Origin: Chloroflexota bacterium
Lineage (GTDB): Bacteria > Chloroflexota > Anaerolineae > Anaerolineales > Villigracilaceae
Assembly: GCA_024434165.1 (NCBI GenBank)
Contig: QMIW01000004.1
Coordinates: 1-64,000, forward strand
Direction: 5' to 3'
DNA length: 64,000 nt
The position numbers and the translations under genes are program-made. The notes beneath the pieces are model-generated. The model was given only the letters and a program-made list of their open reading frames with translations, had not been told where the DNA came from and did no database searches. Shown here one piece after another: positions 1 through 8,857 of this stretch. Within the stretch, counting starts at the first letter, position 1; each line of letters opens with the position of its first letter.

Positions 1-853
1 GAGCGGCGTTTTCGTCTGCCTTGCCCTTCAACTTCGCCAGTGTGGCTTCGCCGAGCAGGGCGTCGTCGCCCATTTCTTCGTCGGTTTCAGCAACCGCCTG
101 GCGGGCAGGGCGCGATTTCGGCTTGGCTTCCGGCTTGACTTCCTCCGCCTGTTCGGGCTCCTCTTCCTTGCGCATTGCCTTGCCTTCGAGCACGGCGTCC
201 GCCATTTTGGAGACCAGCAGTTTGATGGCGCGGATGGCGTCATCGTTGGAGGGGATCACGTAGTCAATATCCTGCGGGTTGCAGTTGGTATCCACCAGCG
301 CCACAATCGGGATGTTGAGCAGGTTGGCTTCGCGCACCGCCGACTCTTCGCGTCCCACATCCACGATGAAAAGCAGGTCGGGCAGGCGTTTCATGGTGCG
401 GACGCCGCTGAGGCGGGTTTGGAGGCGGGCAATTTCGCGTTCGATCAACAGACCTTCCTTCTTGGTGAGGCGGTTGATGTCGCCGGAATCGCGCAGTTTT
501 TCGAGGCGTTCCAGTTCCTGGATGCGCTGATACATGGTGGTCCAGTTGGTGAGCATGCCGCCCATCCAGCGCTCGGTGACGTAGGGCATGCCGCAGCGGA
601 CCGCCTCCTCCATTACGGTTTCCTGCGCCTGGCGTTTGGTGCCCACGAACAGCACCGTACCGCCGTTGGTGACTGTATCGCGGATGACGGTGTAGGCTTG
701 ATTCGCCAGTTTGACGGTCTGCTGGAGGTCGAGAATATGAATGCCGTTGCGTTCCGTGAAGATGTACGGCTTCATACGGGGGTCCCACTTGTTGGTACGG
801 TGACCGAAATGGACGCCGCTCTCAAGCAGGGCTTTCATGGAAATAGTAGCCAT
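1..853 (-). CDS. rpsB: 30S ribosomal protein S2 (C-terminus cut by window edge)
   Basis: Component of the small ribosomal subunit. About 284 codons are visible before the frame leaves the window at base 1. Family motifs follow in order: LLESGVHFGH near the N-terminus, GTKRQAQETV around residue 70, RWMGGMLTNW around 95, and DTNCNPQDIDYVIP around 190. After about residue 225 there is a Glu/Lys/Pro/Ala-rich charged tail, so the protein is longer than the roughly 240-residue E. coli S2. The ATG at 853 was chosen because AGGAG lies about five bases upstream. The usual partner tsf would lie beyond the left edge. Identity is very secure; the C-terminal end is not seen. Confidence 0.97.
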   Translation of the reverse strand, partial: MATISMKALLESGVHFGHRTNKWDPRMKPYIFTERNGIHILDLQQTVKLANQAYTVIRDTVTNGGTVLFVGTKRQAQETVMEEAVRCGMPYVTERWMGGMLTNWTTMYQRIQELERLEKLRDSGDINRLTKKEGLLIEREIARLQTRLSGVRTMKRLPDLLFIVDVGREESAVREANLLNIPIVALVDTNCNPQDIDYVIPSNDDAIRAIKLLVSKMADAVLEGKAMRKEEEPEQAEEVKPEAKPKSRPARQAVAETDEEMGDDALLGEATLAKLKGKADENAA

Positions 854-1005
854 TTTTCTCCTATTGCATCCGTTCTCCTGCACGCGGCGCAAGGGCGCCG
901 GTGTGGAACGGGGTGGGTTTAGCGGGGCTGCTGACCCGCTCAGGGACGCTTGTTGCCCGTCCCAGGCAAGATGTCGTTCCCAGTTGGGGGATGGGAAGCG
1001 GCGGG

Positions 1006-1011
1006 ATTATA
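1006..1011 (-). promoter_or_regulatory. Candidate extended -10 promoter for rpsB
   Basis: On the minus strand a TATAAT hexamer preceded by TG (TGATATAAT) lies about 150 bases upstream of rpsB. No good -35 is visible. It would give a 5' leader of about 140 bases that is GC-rich and looks foldable, which would fit feedback control of S2, but no specific S2-binding fold was identified. Confidence 0.45.
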
Positions 1012-1022
1012 TCACAGGAATC

Positions 1023-1094
1023 AGACGATGGACGACAGACCACGGACCGCTGAATTCCGCCGCCATCGTCCACCGTCAATGATCCAATCGTCTA
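1023..1094. repeat. Spacer repeat, GTCCATCGTC family, copy 1
   Basis: Degenerate, partly palindromic units of the type ATGGACGATAGACGATTG / GTCCATCGTC fill the spacer between ilvE and the rpsB leader. Related copies lie at 2042-2103, 14166-14233 and 50108-50158, always outside genes. Confidence 0.6.
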
Positions 1095-1098
1095 TTCC

Positions 1099-2019
1099 CT
1101 ACCCCACGTAATCGCACCACGTTTCGTATTTCGCCACTTTACCGCGAATCGCCTCGTGATATACGTTTTGGATTTCGCGCGTGACCCTGCCGGACTTGCC
1201 ATCCCCGATTCTGCGGAAGTCAATTTCGCTCAAGCCGATTACCTCCGCCGCCGTGCCGCATACGAAGACTTCATCCGCGTTATACAACTGGTCGCGCGAG
1301 ATGGGCTGTTCCAGCACCTCATATCCCAGATCCTTTGCAATGGTAAAAATCGTATGGCGGGTGATCCCCTCCAACACCGGCGCAGTGGAGGGCGTGATGA
1401 TTTTTCCGCGCCGCACCACAAACAGGTTTTCACCCGTACATTCCGCAACGTATCCCTGCGGGTCGAGCATGATCGCTTCTTCAAACCCAAGCCGCACCGA
1501 CTCGGTCTTGGCAAGGATGCTGTTGACGTAATTCCCCGCAATCTTCGCCTTGGTCATCGTCACGTTGGGATGGTGGCGGGTGAAGGAGGAAATGTTCGCG
1601 CGGATGCCCTTCGCCAGCGCCTCTTCGCCAAGATAATTCACCCATTCCCAGACCGCAATCATCAGGGCGGGCTTGCCCGAGTCAATATTCAGGTTCCATG
1701 CACCAGCCGTCAGGTACAGCAGCGGGCGGATGTAACACTCCTCGAACCCGTTTGCCTTCACGGTTTCCTTGACCGCTTTCGAGACATCCTCCGCGGTGTA
1801 GGGCAGGTCGCGGAAACCAAAAATCTCCGCCGACTCCAGCAGGCGCTCGGCATGTTCGCGCAGGCGAAAGACGGCGGGACCTTTGTCCGTCTTGTAAGCG
1901 CGGATGCCCTCAAAGACCGCCGCGCCGTAATGCAATGCCGCCGTCAGCATGTGCACAGTGGCTTTCTCGTACTCCACCAGTTTTCCATCAAACCAGATAA
2001 ATTTGGACTCCATGCCCAT
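1099..2019 (-). CDS. ilvE: Branched-chain amino acid aminotransferase
   Basis: PLP enzyme (fold type IV) that makes Leu, Ile and Val from the 2-oxo acids, the last step for the whole operon. It has 306 residues, the usual length. Seen: FIWFDGKLV at the start, HYGAAVFEGIRAY around residue 35, the PLP-lysine region TKAKIAGNYVNS around 160, and the GYVAECTGENLF motif around 190. The ATG at 2019 has AGGAG eight bases upstream; a longer frame to 2094 is only translated spacer repeat. Last gene of the ilv-leu operon. Confidence 0.95.
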   Translation of the reverse strand: MGMESKFIWFDGKLVEYEKATVHMLTAALHYGAAVFEGIRAYKTDKGPAVFRLREHAERLLESAEIFGFRDLPYTAEDVSKAVKETVKANGFEECYIRPLLYLTAGAWNLNIDSGKPALMIAVWEWVNYLGEEALAKGIRANISSFTRHHPNVTMTKAKIAGNYVNSILAKTESVRLGFEEAIMLDPQGYVAECTGENLFVVRRGKIITPSTAPVLEGITRHTIFTIAKDLGYEVLEQPISRDQLYNADEVFVCGTAAEVIGLSEIDFRRIGDGKSGRVTREIQNVYHEAIRGKVAKYETWCDYVG

Positions 2020-2041
2020 AAGTTCTTCTCCTTTTGTTTCT

Positions 2042-2103
2042 TGACCACAGACCGCAGGCGATGGACCGTCAGACATCCATCGTCCACGGTCCATCGTCTA
2101 TAG
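2042..2103. repeat. Spacer repeat, GTCCATCGTC family, copy 2
   Basis: Units reading GATGGACCGTC, CATCGTCCACGG and TCCATCGTCTATAG lie between leuB and ilvE, reaching into the last bases of leuB. Confidence 0.6.
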
Positions 2104-3180
2104 TCTTTTGATGATTTCATCCGTCATCTGACGGGTCGTCAACCTGCCGCCAAGGTCTGCCGTCCGCGCGCCCTCGGCAATCGCCTGCTCGACCGCCGCT
2201 TCGATGGCGCAGGCTTCGGATTCTAACTCAAATGAAAAACGCAGCATCAGCGCCGCTGAAAGGATGGTACCGACCGGATTTGCAATTCCGCTGCCTGCGA
2301 TATCCGGCGCGGAACCGTGAATTGGCTCGTAAAGCCCCATGCGCGCTTCGCCGCCGGACCTCGAGCCTGATTCGCCCAAACTGGCAGACGGCAGCAATCC
2401 CATCGAGCCTGCCAGCACAGACGCCTCGTCCGTGAGGATGTCGCCGAACATGTTCTCGGTGACGACCACATCCATCGAAGCGGGAGCAGCCACCAGTTTC
2501 ATCGAAGCGGTGTCCACGAGGACATGAGTCAACTCAACGTCGGGATGCTCCTTTCCGATCCGGGTCGCAACCTGCCGCCACAAGCGGGAGGATTCGAGCA
2601 CATTCGCTTTATCCACCGAGGTGACTTTCTTCCGGCGTCCCTTCGCCAGTTCAAAAGCGAGACTTACGATGCGCCTGATTTCGTAATCGTAATATTCGAG
2701 CGTATCCACCGCGCGTTCGTGACCATCCTTGACCTCGCGCAGTTTGGGTTGACCGAAATACAAGCCGCCCGTCAATTCGCGCAGGACGAGAATATCCACG
2801 CCGGTCAACCGTTCCGGCTTGAGCGGAGAGCGGTCAACCAGCGCCGGATGAACTTTGACGGGCCGCAGGTTGGCAAAGACGCCAAGCCCTTTGCGCAGGG
2901 CAAGCAAGCCGCGCTCGGGTCGGTCCTTGGCATTCGGGTCGTCCCATTTCGGTCCGCCCACCGCGCCGAACAGCACCGCATCGGACGCCTGGCAGTCTGC
3001 GAGCGTTTCATCGGTAATGGATTTCCCGTATTTATCAATCGAACAGCCGCCCATCAGGCGTTCTTGAAAATTGAACGTGTGATTGTATTTGCCGGCGATC
3101 ACGTCCAGCACGCGCACGGCTTCGTTTACGACTTCGGGTCCAATGCCGTCGCCAGGGAGGAGGGTGATGGTGAAGTTCAT
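2098..3180 (-). CDS. leuB: 3-isopropylmalate dehydrogenase
   Basis: NAD-dependent oxidative decarboxylase of leucine synthesis; with CimA present it probably also handles 3-methylmalate for isoleucine. It has 360 residues, the normal family length. Seen: [11 protein letters not shown] near the start, [11 protein letters not shown] around residue 75, [11 protein letters not shown] around 133, the DKANVLE substrate motif around 190, [15 protein letters not shown] around 240, and [12 protein letters not shown] around 285. AAGGAA lies upstream of the ATG at 3180. Sits between cimA and ilvE in the operon. Confidence 0.97.
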   Translation of the reverse strand: MNFTITLLPGDGIGPEVVNEAVRVLDVIAGKYNHTFNFQERLMGGCSIDKYGKSITDETLADCQASDAVLFGAVGGPKWDDPNAKDRPERGLLALRKGLGVFANLRPVKVHPALVDRSPLKPERLTGVDILVLRELTGGLYFGQPKLREVKDGHERAVDTLEYYDYEIRRIVSLAFELAKGRRKKVTSVDKANVLESSRLWRQVATRIGKEHPDVELTHVLVDTASMKLVAAPASMDVVVTENMFGDILTDEASVLAGSMGLLPSASLGESGSRSGGEARMGLYEPIHGSAPDIAGSGIANPVGTILSAALMLRFSFELESEACAIEAAVEQAIAEGARTADLGGRLTTRQMTDEIIKRL

Positions 3181-3196
3181 AAGTTTCCTTGTTTAT

Positions 3197-3290
3197 GTCG
3201 TTGCGGGGAGGGTGTTCTTTCCGACGAAGCAATCTCCCACATTATAAGGAGATTGCTTCGGGCAAAGAGCAAGAGCGCCCTCGCAATGAC
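3197..3290. repeat. Palindromic element, GTCATTGCGAGG family, copy a
   Basis: Terminal arms GTCGTTGCGGGG and CCTCGCAATGAC, inner arms CGAAGCAATCTCC and GGAGATTGCTTCG, short loop. Lies between cimA and leuB within the operon. Confidence 0.85.
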
Positions 3291-3298
3291 GTATTTCC

Positions 3299-4855
3299 TC
3301 AATGCGCCACCATCAAGCCGTATTCCACCGAATCCGCAAGGGCGCGCCAGGAGGCTTCGATGATGTTGGTGCTCGCGCCGACGGTGCTCCAGCGGCTGGT
3401 GGAGTTGCGCGTGTCAATCAACACACGGGTGACGGCTTCGGTGCCGTGATCCGAATCCAGGATGCGGACTTTGTAATCGGACAAATGAAAGTCTGCGATT
3501 TGCGGATAATAACTCAATAATGCTTTCCGCAGGGCAAGGTCCAGCGCGTTGACGGGACCGTTGCCTTCCGCGGCGGTGTGCAAGACCTCGCCCTGCACAC
3601 GCACCTTGACCATTGCCTCCGCAAAGATTCCGCGCCCATCCCGATGTTCGACGTTGACGAAGAAATCAATCAATTCAAACGGCGGCTTGTAACCGTATTC
3701 CTGCCGCTTCAACATCATCGCCACCGAGGCTTCGGCGGCTTCGAAGGAAAAGCCGCGCGCCTCAAGTTCTTTGATTTCGTTGAGCACCGGCACGACCTCG
3801 TTCCCTTCCACTTCCACGCCGTGCTCCTCGGCTTTGCTCAAGAGATTACCGCGCCCCGATAAATCGGAAACGACCACGCGCATCTTGTTGCCAACCCGTT
3901 CGGGTTCGACATGCTGGTAGGACTGCGCGCTTCGTCTCATCGCCGCTACGTGGACTCCACCTTTATGCGCGAACGCGGATTTCCCCACGAACGGCAAATG
4001 TTCATCCGGCGTGACGTTCGCCACTTCCGCGACAAAATGGGATAGATCATATAAATTCTGAAGACTGCCTTCGGGCAGGCAGCGGTAGCCCATTTTAAGT
4101 TCGAGGTTCGCCATGATGGAGCACAGGTTGGCATTGCCGCAGCGTTCGCCAACGCCGTTGATGGTGCCCTGCACCTGGATCGCGCCTTCACGCACCGCCA
4201 CCAGCGAGTTCACCACCGCGCACTCTGAGTCGTTATGTGTATGAATCCCCAGCGGATGCTTGAGCGCGGTCTTCAATTCGCCGAAGATGCGTTTGACCTC
4301 CCACGGAAAGGTCCCGCCGTTGGTGTCGCACAGGACGACCGTCTCTGCGCCGCCGCGAATTGCCGCCTGCAGTGTTTCGAGCGCGTAGGCTGAGTCCGCT
4401 TTGTAGCCGTCGACGAAGTGCTCGGCGTCGTAAATGACGCGCTTGCCGTTGGCTTTGAGATACGCCACCGACTGTTCGATGATGCGCAGGTTATCTTCGA
4501 GCGTGGTCAGCAAAACTTCTTTGACGTGCAGCGTCCACGTCTTGCCGAAGATGGTGCAGACGGGTGTATGCGAATCAATCAGCGCTTTGATATTGGCGTC
4601 GTCCTCGGGTCCGCCTTTGATGCGGCACGTGGAGCCGAACGCGGCGATGAGCGCGTTCTTCCATTGCATGTCGCGTGCGCGCTCGAAGAATTCCACATCC
4701 TTGGGGTTCGAGCCGGGCCAGCCGCCTTCGATGAACGCGACGCCGAGTTCGTCCAGTTTTTGTGCAATGCGGACCTTGTCGTTGCCCGAAAGCGTGAAGC
4801 CTTCAGATTGGGTTCCGTCGCGCAATGTCGTATCGTAGATTTGAATGAAGGTCAT
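3299..4855 (-). CDS. cimA: (R)-citramalate synthase
   Basis: Condenses pyruvate and acetyl-CoA to citramalate, opening a threonine-independent route to 2-oxobutyrate and isoleucine. It has 518 residues, typical of the long CimA family. The DRE-TIM barrel signature is IYDTTLRDGTQSEGF (CimA-type TQSEG rather than LeuA-type EQSPG). Metal and catalytic motifs are GIHTHNDSECAVVN around residue 207 and NGVGERCGNANL around 235; the C-terminal half is the allosteric LeuA-type regulatory domain. It lies between leuD and leuB, whose products run the next steps. No threonine deaminase gene is in the window. Confidence 0.93.
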   Translation of the reverse strand: MTFIQIYDTTLRDGTQSEGFTLSGNDKVRIAQKLDELGVAFIEGGWPGSNPKDVEFFERARDMQWKNALIAAFGSTCRIKGGPEDDANIKALIDSHTPVCTIFGKTWTLHVKEVLLTTLEDNLRIIEQSVAYLKANGKRVIYDAEHFVDGYKADSAYALETLQAAIRGGAETVVLCDTNGGTFPWEVKRIFGELKTALKHPLGIHTHNDSECAVVNSLVAVREGAIQVQGTINGVGERCGNANLCSIMANLELKMGYRCLPEGSLQNLYDLSHFVAEVANVTPDEHLPFVGKSAFAHKGGVHVAAMRRSAQSYQHVEPERVGNKMRVVVSDLSGRGNLLSKAEEHGVEVEGNEVVPVLNEIKELEARGFSFEAAEASVAMMLKRQEYGYKPPFELIDFFVNVEHRDGRGIFAEAMVKVRVQGEVLHTAAEGNGPVNALDLALRKALLSYYPQIADFHLSDYKVRILDSDHGTEAVTRVLIDTRNSTSRWSTVGASTNIIEASWRALADSVEYGLMVAH

Positions 4856-4880
4856 GGTTATTCCGTGTTGCGTGAGCAGG

Positions 4881-4943
4881 CGATTGGAGAATTAGAGAAT
4901 TGGAGACTGGAGACTAGTCTCCAATCTTCAGTCTCTAATCTCT
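4881..4943. repeat. Spacer repeat of GGAGACTGGAGACTAGTCTCC type
   Basis: GATTGGAGAATTAGAG and its mirror CTCTAATCTCTG surround a core palindrome GGAGACTAGTCTCC. The left arm enters leuD and supplies its last codons and stop. Similar text occurs at 7074-7120 and 45860-45890. Confidence 0.6.
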
Positions 4944-5516
4944 GCTTTCGTACGCCGCAATCTCTTTCTCAAAACCCATAATGTAACCGAGTTCGTCCAC
5001 GCCGTTGAGCAGGCAGGTCTTGTTGAACGGATCAATGGGGAAGGTGAACGAGCCTCCAGGGTAGGTAACGGTCTGGGTTGCCAGATCAACCGTCAGTTCG
5101 GTGCGAGGCGCTTCTTCCGCCAGATCGAAGAGCATATTGTGAGTCGCCTCGTCCACGATGATGGGAATCAATCCATTCTTCAAAGAGTTGTTGCGGAAGA
5201 TGTCCGCAAACGAGGTGGAGATGACGGCGCGGAAGCCGAATGCGGTGAGCGCCCAGGGAGCATGTTCACGGCTCGAGCCGCAGCCGAAGTTGTCTCCGGC
5301 TAATAGAATTTGCGCGCCCCTTGACTCAGGCTGGTTGAGGATGAAATCTTCCTTTGGCGATTGGTCGTCGTTGTAACGCCAGTTGTAAAAGAGCGCATCG
5401 GCAAGACCGTTCTTGTCGGTGACTTTGAGGAACTGCGCCGGGATGATCTGGTCGGTGTCAATATCGTTGACCGGCAGGGGAATCATGCGGGAGGTGAGGG
5501 TTGTGAATTGAGCCAT
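4935..5516 (-). CDS. leuD: 3-isopropylmalate dehydratase small subunit
   Basis: Swivelling-domain subunit of the LeuCD isomerase; it also serves citramalate in the CimA route. It has 193 residues from the ATG at 5516, chosen for AAGGA upstream and the usual LeuD start (LTSRMIPLPVNDIDTDQIIP). GDNFGCGSSREHAPWAL around residue 75 is the family hallmark. A longer frame to 5603 is translated palindromic repeat. The last four codons and the stop are written by a spacer repeat, so the very C-terminus may be a recent replacement. Eight-gene neighbours are all branched-chain genes. Confidence 0.95.
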   Translation of the reverse strand: MAQFTTLTSRMIPLPVNDIDTDQIIPAQFLKVTDKNGLADALFYNWRYNDDQSPKEDFILNQPESRGAQILLAGDNFGCGSSREHAPWALTAFGFRAVISTSFADIFRNNSLKNGLIPIIVDEATHNMLFDLAEEAPRTELTVDLATQTVTYPGGSFTFPIDPFNKTCLLNGVDELGYIMGFEKEIAAYESRD

Positions 5517-5528
5517 AAGTATCCTTCT

Positions 5529-5644
5529 GTCATTGCGAGCCATCCTGAGCGGAGCCGCTGATTGTCGCGGCGTAGTCGAAGGAGGGCGAAGCAATCTCCT
5601 CACTGTGATTGGGGATTGCTTCGCCCTATCGGGCTCGCAATGAC
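5529..5644. repeat. Palindromic element, GTCATTGCGAGG family, copy b
   Basis: Starts GTCATTGCGAG, ends CTCGCAATGAC, inner arms GCGAAGCAATCTCC and GGGGATTGCTTCGC. The left half carries an extra segment with CCTGAGCGG ... AGTCGAAGGA. Lies between leuC and leuD. Confidence 0.85.
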
Positions 5645-5647
5645 GGG

Positions 5648-7057
5648 TTAAAGCATCGTCCTGACGTCCGTGACTTTGCCATGAATGGCGGTTGCCGCGG
5701 CAGTGAGTGGTGAAGCGAGGAACGTGCGCCCGCCTTTGCCTTGCCTGCCTTCAAAATTTCTATTGCTGGTCGAAACCGCATATTGACCGGGCTGCAACTG
5801 ATCTCCATTCATTGCGATACACATCGAGCAGCCAGCCTCGCGCCATTCAGCGCCCGATTCCTTGAAGACTTTATCAAGCCCTTCCTGTTCAGCCTGTTTC
5901 TTCACATCCTGCGAACCGGGGACAACCATCACACGCACACCGTCCGCCACCTTGCGACCCTTTAGCAACGACGCGGCGAGACGCAAATCCGAGATGCGCG
6001 AGTTGGTGCAGGAGCCAATGAAGACCACATCCACTTTTTGACCGAGCAGAGATTGACCGGGCTGGAGTCCCATGTAGTTCATGGCTTTTTCAAAGGCGGC
6101 TTTTTGGGAGGCGTCAGTGAACGCGTCCGCGGTGGGGATGCGATCCGTGATGCGCATGCCCATGCCGGGATTCGTCCCGTAGGTGATCATTGGTTCGATT
6201 TCATTTGCATCGAGCGTGATGGATTTGTCGTAGACCGCGCCTTCGTCGGTGGGCAGGGCGCGCCACCTGGATACGGCTTTGTCCCATTCTTCACCTTTGG
6301 GCGCGAACTCGCGTCCGTGCAGGTATTCGAAAGTGGCGTCGTCGGGAGCGATCATGCCGGCGCGCGCGCCGCCCTCGATGGACATGTTACAGATGGTCAT
6401 GCGCTGTTCCATCGTGAGCGAGCGGATGGCTGAACCAGTGTATTCGAAGACGTGACCCGTCCCGCCGCCGACGCCGATTTTGGCGATGAGCGCGAGGATG
6501 ATGTCCTTGGCGGAGACGCCTTTTCCCAGCGCGCCGTCAACTCTTACTTCGTAGGTCTTCGGCTTTTTCTGAAGCAGGCATTGGGTCGCCAGCACGTGTT
6601 CCACTTCACTGGTGCCGATGCCGAATGCCAGCGCGCCGAACGCGCCGTGCGTGGCGGTGTGACTGTCGCCGCAGACGATGGTCATACCGGGCTGCGTGCG
6701 TCCGAGTTCGGGACCGATGACGTGCACAATGCCGCGGTGCGGACTCGCCATGCCGTGCAGTTCGATGCCGAATTCGGCGGCGTTCTGTTCCATGATTTTG
6801 ATTTGTGCGGCTGCCATCGCATCTGCAATCGGAACATCGAGCGGCGTCGTGGGAATGGAATGATCCATCGTAGCGAGGGTCTTATCCGGGCGGCGGACTT
6901 TGAGCCCGCGCTGGCGGAGACCGGTGAAGGCTTGGGGCGAGGTCACTTCATGGACGAGGTGCAGGTCAATGTAGAGGACGGCGGGCGCGCCGGGTTGTTC
7001 GGTGACGACGTGCGCGTCCCAGATTTTGTCGAAGAGGGTTTTTGGTGTGATTGGCAT
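5648..7057 (-). CDS. leuC: 3-isopropylmalate dehydratase large subunit
   Basis: Aconitase-family [4Fe-4S] subunit, 469 residues, normal length. Seen: [13 protein letters not shown] start, [20 protein letters not shown] around residue 132, the first cluster cysteine in [15 protein letters not shown] around 350, and the pair CSMC around 410 followed by IAMNGDQL. It works with LeuD on 2-isopropylmalate and, in this operon, on citramalate. The ATG at 7057 has AAGAG upstream. Secure. Confidence 0.97.
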   Translation of the reverse strand: MPITPKTLFDKIWDAHVVTEQPGAPAVLYIDLHLVHEVTSPQAFTGLRQRGLKVRRPDKTLATMDHSIPTTPLDVPIADAMAAAQIKIMEQNAAEFGIELHGMASPHRGIVHVIGPELGRTQPGMTIVCGDSHTATHGAFGALAFGIGTSEVEHVLATQCLLQKKPKTYEVRVDGALGKGVSAKDIILALIAKIGVGGGTGHVFEYTGSAIRSLTMEQRMTICNMSIEGGARAGMIAPDDATFEYLHGREFAPKGEEWDKAVSRWRALPTDEGAVYDKSITLDANEIEPMITYGTNPGMGMRITDRIPTADAFTDASQKAAFEKAMNYMGLQPGQSLLGQKVDVVFIGSCTNSRISDLRLAASLLKGRKVADGVRVMVVPGSQDVKKQAEQEGLDKVFKESGAEWREAGCSMCIAMNGDQLQPGQYAVSTSNRNFEGRQGKGGRTFLASPLTAAATAIHGKVTDVRTML

Positions 7058-7073
7058 AATGTTCTCTTTGAAA

Positions 7074-7120
7074 ATGGAGACGAGAGACTTGAGACTAATC
7101 TCTAATCTCCAGTCTCTGAT
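7074..7120. repeat. Spacer repeat of ATCTCTAATCTCCAGTCTCT type
   Basis: GGAGACGAGAGACTTGAGAC followed by its mirror ATCTCTAATCTCCAG fills the leuA-leuC spacer; related to 4881-4943. Confidence 0.5.
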
Positions 7121-7129
7121 TATCCTGAG

Positions 7130-8764
7130 TCATCCCAACATCACTCCAAAATCATTCATCGCACGTTCATGCGTCTCCGTCTGCGCAACGATGAGCTTAT
7201 TCAACGCATTGATGTACGCTTTCGCGCTGGCAACGATGATGTCGGTATCCGCACCGTGACCGCCGTAGACGCGCGGGTGCTCCATTTCGCTTTGCGCATC
7301 CATCATCGTGTGACCATTTTTCCCCTGAATACGAACCGTCACTTCACCGAGCGCATCTATCCCTTCGGTAATGGCATGGACGTTGAACTCGAGCAGTTCG
7401 CACGCGGCGTTGACGATGCCGTTGATGGCTTTATACGTGGCATCCACCGGACCTGTGCCGATGGCGGCTTGCGTGTGGACGACTCCGTCTGGTCCGCGCA
7501 AACGGACGGTGGCGGTGGGCATGCCCATCGTCCCGCAGGTGACTTGCATATCGTTGAGCAGGTACACATCGCGCGGGCGGTAAAACTCGTCGGCGATGAG
7601 CGCTTCGAGGTCTGCATCCACGATCACCTTCTTGCGGTCAGCCAGTTCCTTGAAGCGCGCAAAAGCCTGGTCGAGTTCCACTTCATCCAGCGAGTGACCC
7701 AGTTCCGCCAGCCGCGTGCGAAGCGCATGACGTCCCGAGTGTTTGCCCAACACCAGTCTGGTCTGGTTCACGCCCACATCCTCAGGGCGCATGATTTCAT
7801 AAGTGGTCTGGTGTTTCAACATGCCGTCCTGATGAATGCCGGCTTCGTGGGCGAACGCGTTTGCGCCGACAATCGCCTTGTTCGGCTGCACAGGAATTCC
7901 TGTGTAGTTGCTCACCAGCCTGCTCACGCGCGCCAACTGCCGGGTCTGAATCCCCGTTTCCAAACCGAAGACGGGATGACGGGTCTTCAACGCCATCACC
8001 ACTTCTTCAAGCGAAGTATTCCCCGCGCGTTCGCCGATGCCGTTGATGGTCACTTCCGCCTGCCGCGCGCCCGCGCGGATTCCCGCCAGCGTGTTCGCAG
8101 TCGCCATGCCCAGATCATCGTGGCAATGCACCGAGATCGTAATTCCATCGTGCATGCCTGGCGTGTTTTTGATGATGCCGTCAATCAGTCTGTAAAATTC
8201 GTCGGGCGTGGTGTAACCCACCGTGTCGGGGATGTTCAGCGTCGTCGCGCCGGACTTGATGGCTTCGCCCAGCACCACGTACAAAAACTCCGGGTCCGAG
8301 CGCCCCGCATCCTCCGGCGAGAACTCCACATCCGCGCACAGCGAACGCGCATACGCCACCATTTCCGCAACGCGCTGAACCACCTCTTCCGGGTCCATCT
8401 TCAACTTGTGTTTCATGTGGATGGGCGACGTGGCAAGGAACGTATGGATGCGCGGTTTCGCTGCCCCCTGCACCGCCTCCCACGCCTTGTCAATGTCGGA
8501 TTTATTTGCCCGCGCCAGCCCCGCAATGACGGGGACTCTCGCATCAGACTCGCCGGCGGCTGGGTTGCCCACTTCGAGCGCAATCCGGCGGACGGCTTCC
8601 AGGTCGTCCGGTGAGGCGGCTGGAAATCCCGCTTCGATCACATCCACGCCGAGCCGCGCGAGGTGATGCGCCACTTCCAGTTTCTCTGCCGAAGTCATCG
8701 TCGCGCCGGGCGATTGTTCGCCGTCGCGCAGGGTGGTGTCGAAAATTTTGACGTAGTTGTTCAT
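7130..8764 (-). CDS. leuA: 2-isopropylmalate synthase
   Basis: First committed step of leucine synthesis. It has 544 residues: DRE-TIM barrel with [16 protein letters not shown] at the start, [15 protein letters not shown] around residue 200, [15 protein letters not shown] around 230, [14 protein letters not shown] around 285, and a C-terminal regulatory domain that usually binds leucine. The ATG at 8764 has AAGGAG six bases upstream; an upstream frame to 8815 is repeat text. Distinguished from the neighbouring cimA by EQSPG and by overall layout. Confidence 0.97.
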   Translation of the reverse strand: MNNYVKIFDTTLRDGEQSPGATMTSAEKLEVAHHLARLGVDVIEAGFPAASPDDLEAVRRIALEVGNPAAGESDARVPVIAGLARANKSDIDKAWEAVQGAAKPRIHTFLATSPIHMKHKLKMDPEEVVQRVAEMVAYARSLCADVEFSPEDAGRSDPEFLYVVLGEAIKSGATTLNIPDTVGYTTPDEFYRLIDGIIKNTPGMHDGITISVHCHDDLGMATANTLAGIRAGARQAEVTINGIGERAGNTSLEEVVMALKTRHPVFGLETGIQTRQLARVSRLVSNYTGIPVQPNKAIVGANAFAHEAGIHQDGMLKHQTTYEIMRPEDVGVNQTRLVLGKHSGRHALRTRLAELGHSLDEVELDQAFARFKELADRKKVIVDADLEALIADEFYRPRDVYLLNDMQVTCGTMGMPTATVRLRGPDGVVHTQAAIGTGPVDATYKAINGIVNAACELLEFNVHAITEGIDALGEVTVRIQGKNGHTMMDAQSEMEHPRVYGGHGADTDIIVASAKAYINALNKLIVAQTETHERAMNDFGVMLG

Positions 8765-8779
8765 GTAGTCTCCTTGTCC

Positions 8780-8857
8780 GATAGTCTCATAGTCTGATAG
8801 TCCGCTGCCACACAAACCGACTATGAGACTAATGAACTATGCGACTATCCGACTATT
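8780..8857. repeat. Spacer repeat of ATAGTC / GACTAT units
   Basis: Several heptamer-spaced ATAGTC units are followed by their mirror GACTAT units, giving an imperfect hairpin between ilvC and leuA. The same kind of unit forms the inserted P3 arm of the SAM riboswitch at 21066-21156. Confidence 0.65.

Noticed and set aside
264-922. Long open frames on both strands over rpsB
   Set aside because: They overlap the conserved S2 coding frame in other frames and show no family motifs. Similar long antisense frames over leuA, ilvC, ccmF, the FGGY kinase and the histidine kinase were dropped for the same reason (GC-rich codon bias).
854-1005. A defined S2-binding leader structure upstream of rpsB
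   Set aside because: The leader is GC-rich and could fold, but no recognised autoregulatory motif could be identified by eye.
2020-2094. Longer N-terminus for ilvE
   Set aside because: Encoded by spacer repeat; AGGAG points to 2019. The same reasoning removed upstream extensions of leuD, leuA, ilvB, ilvD, lysC, asd, metY and thyX.
3197-3290. CRISPR-like or tRNA-like reading of the palindromic elements
   Set aside because: Copies are dispersed singly, not in a regular array with spacers, and they do not fold as cloverleafs with tRNA consensus bases.
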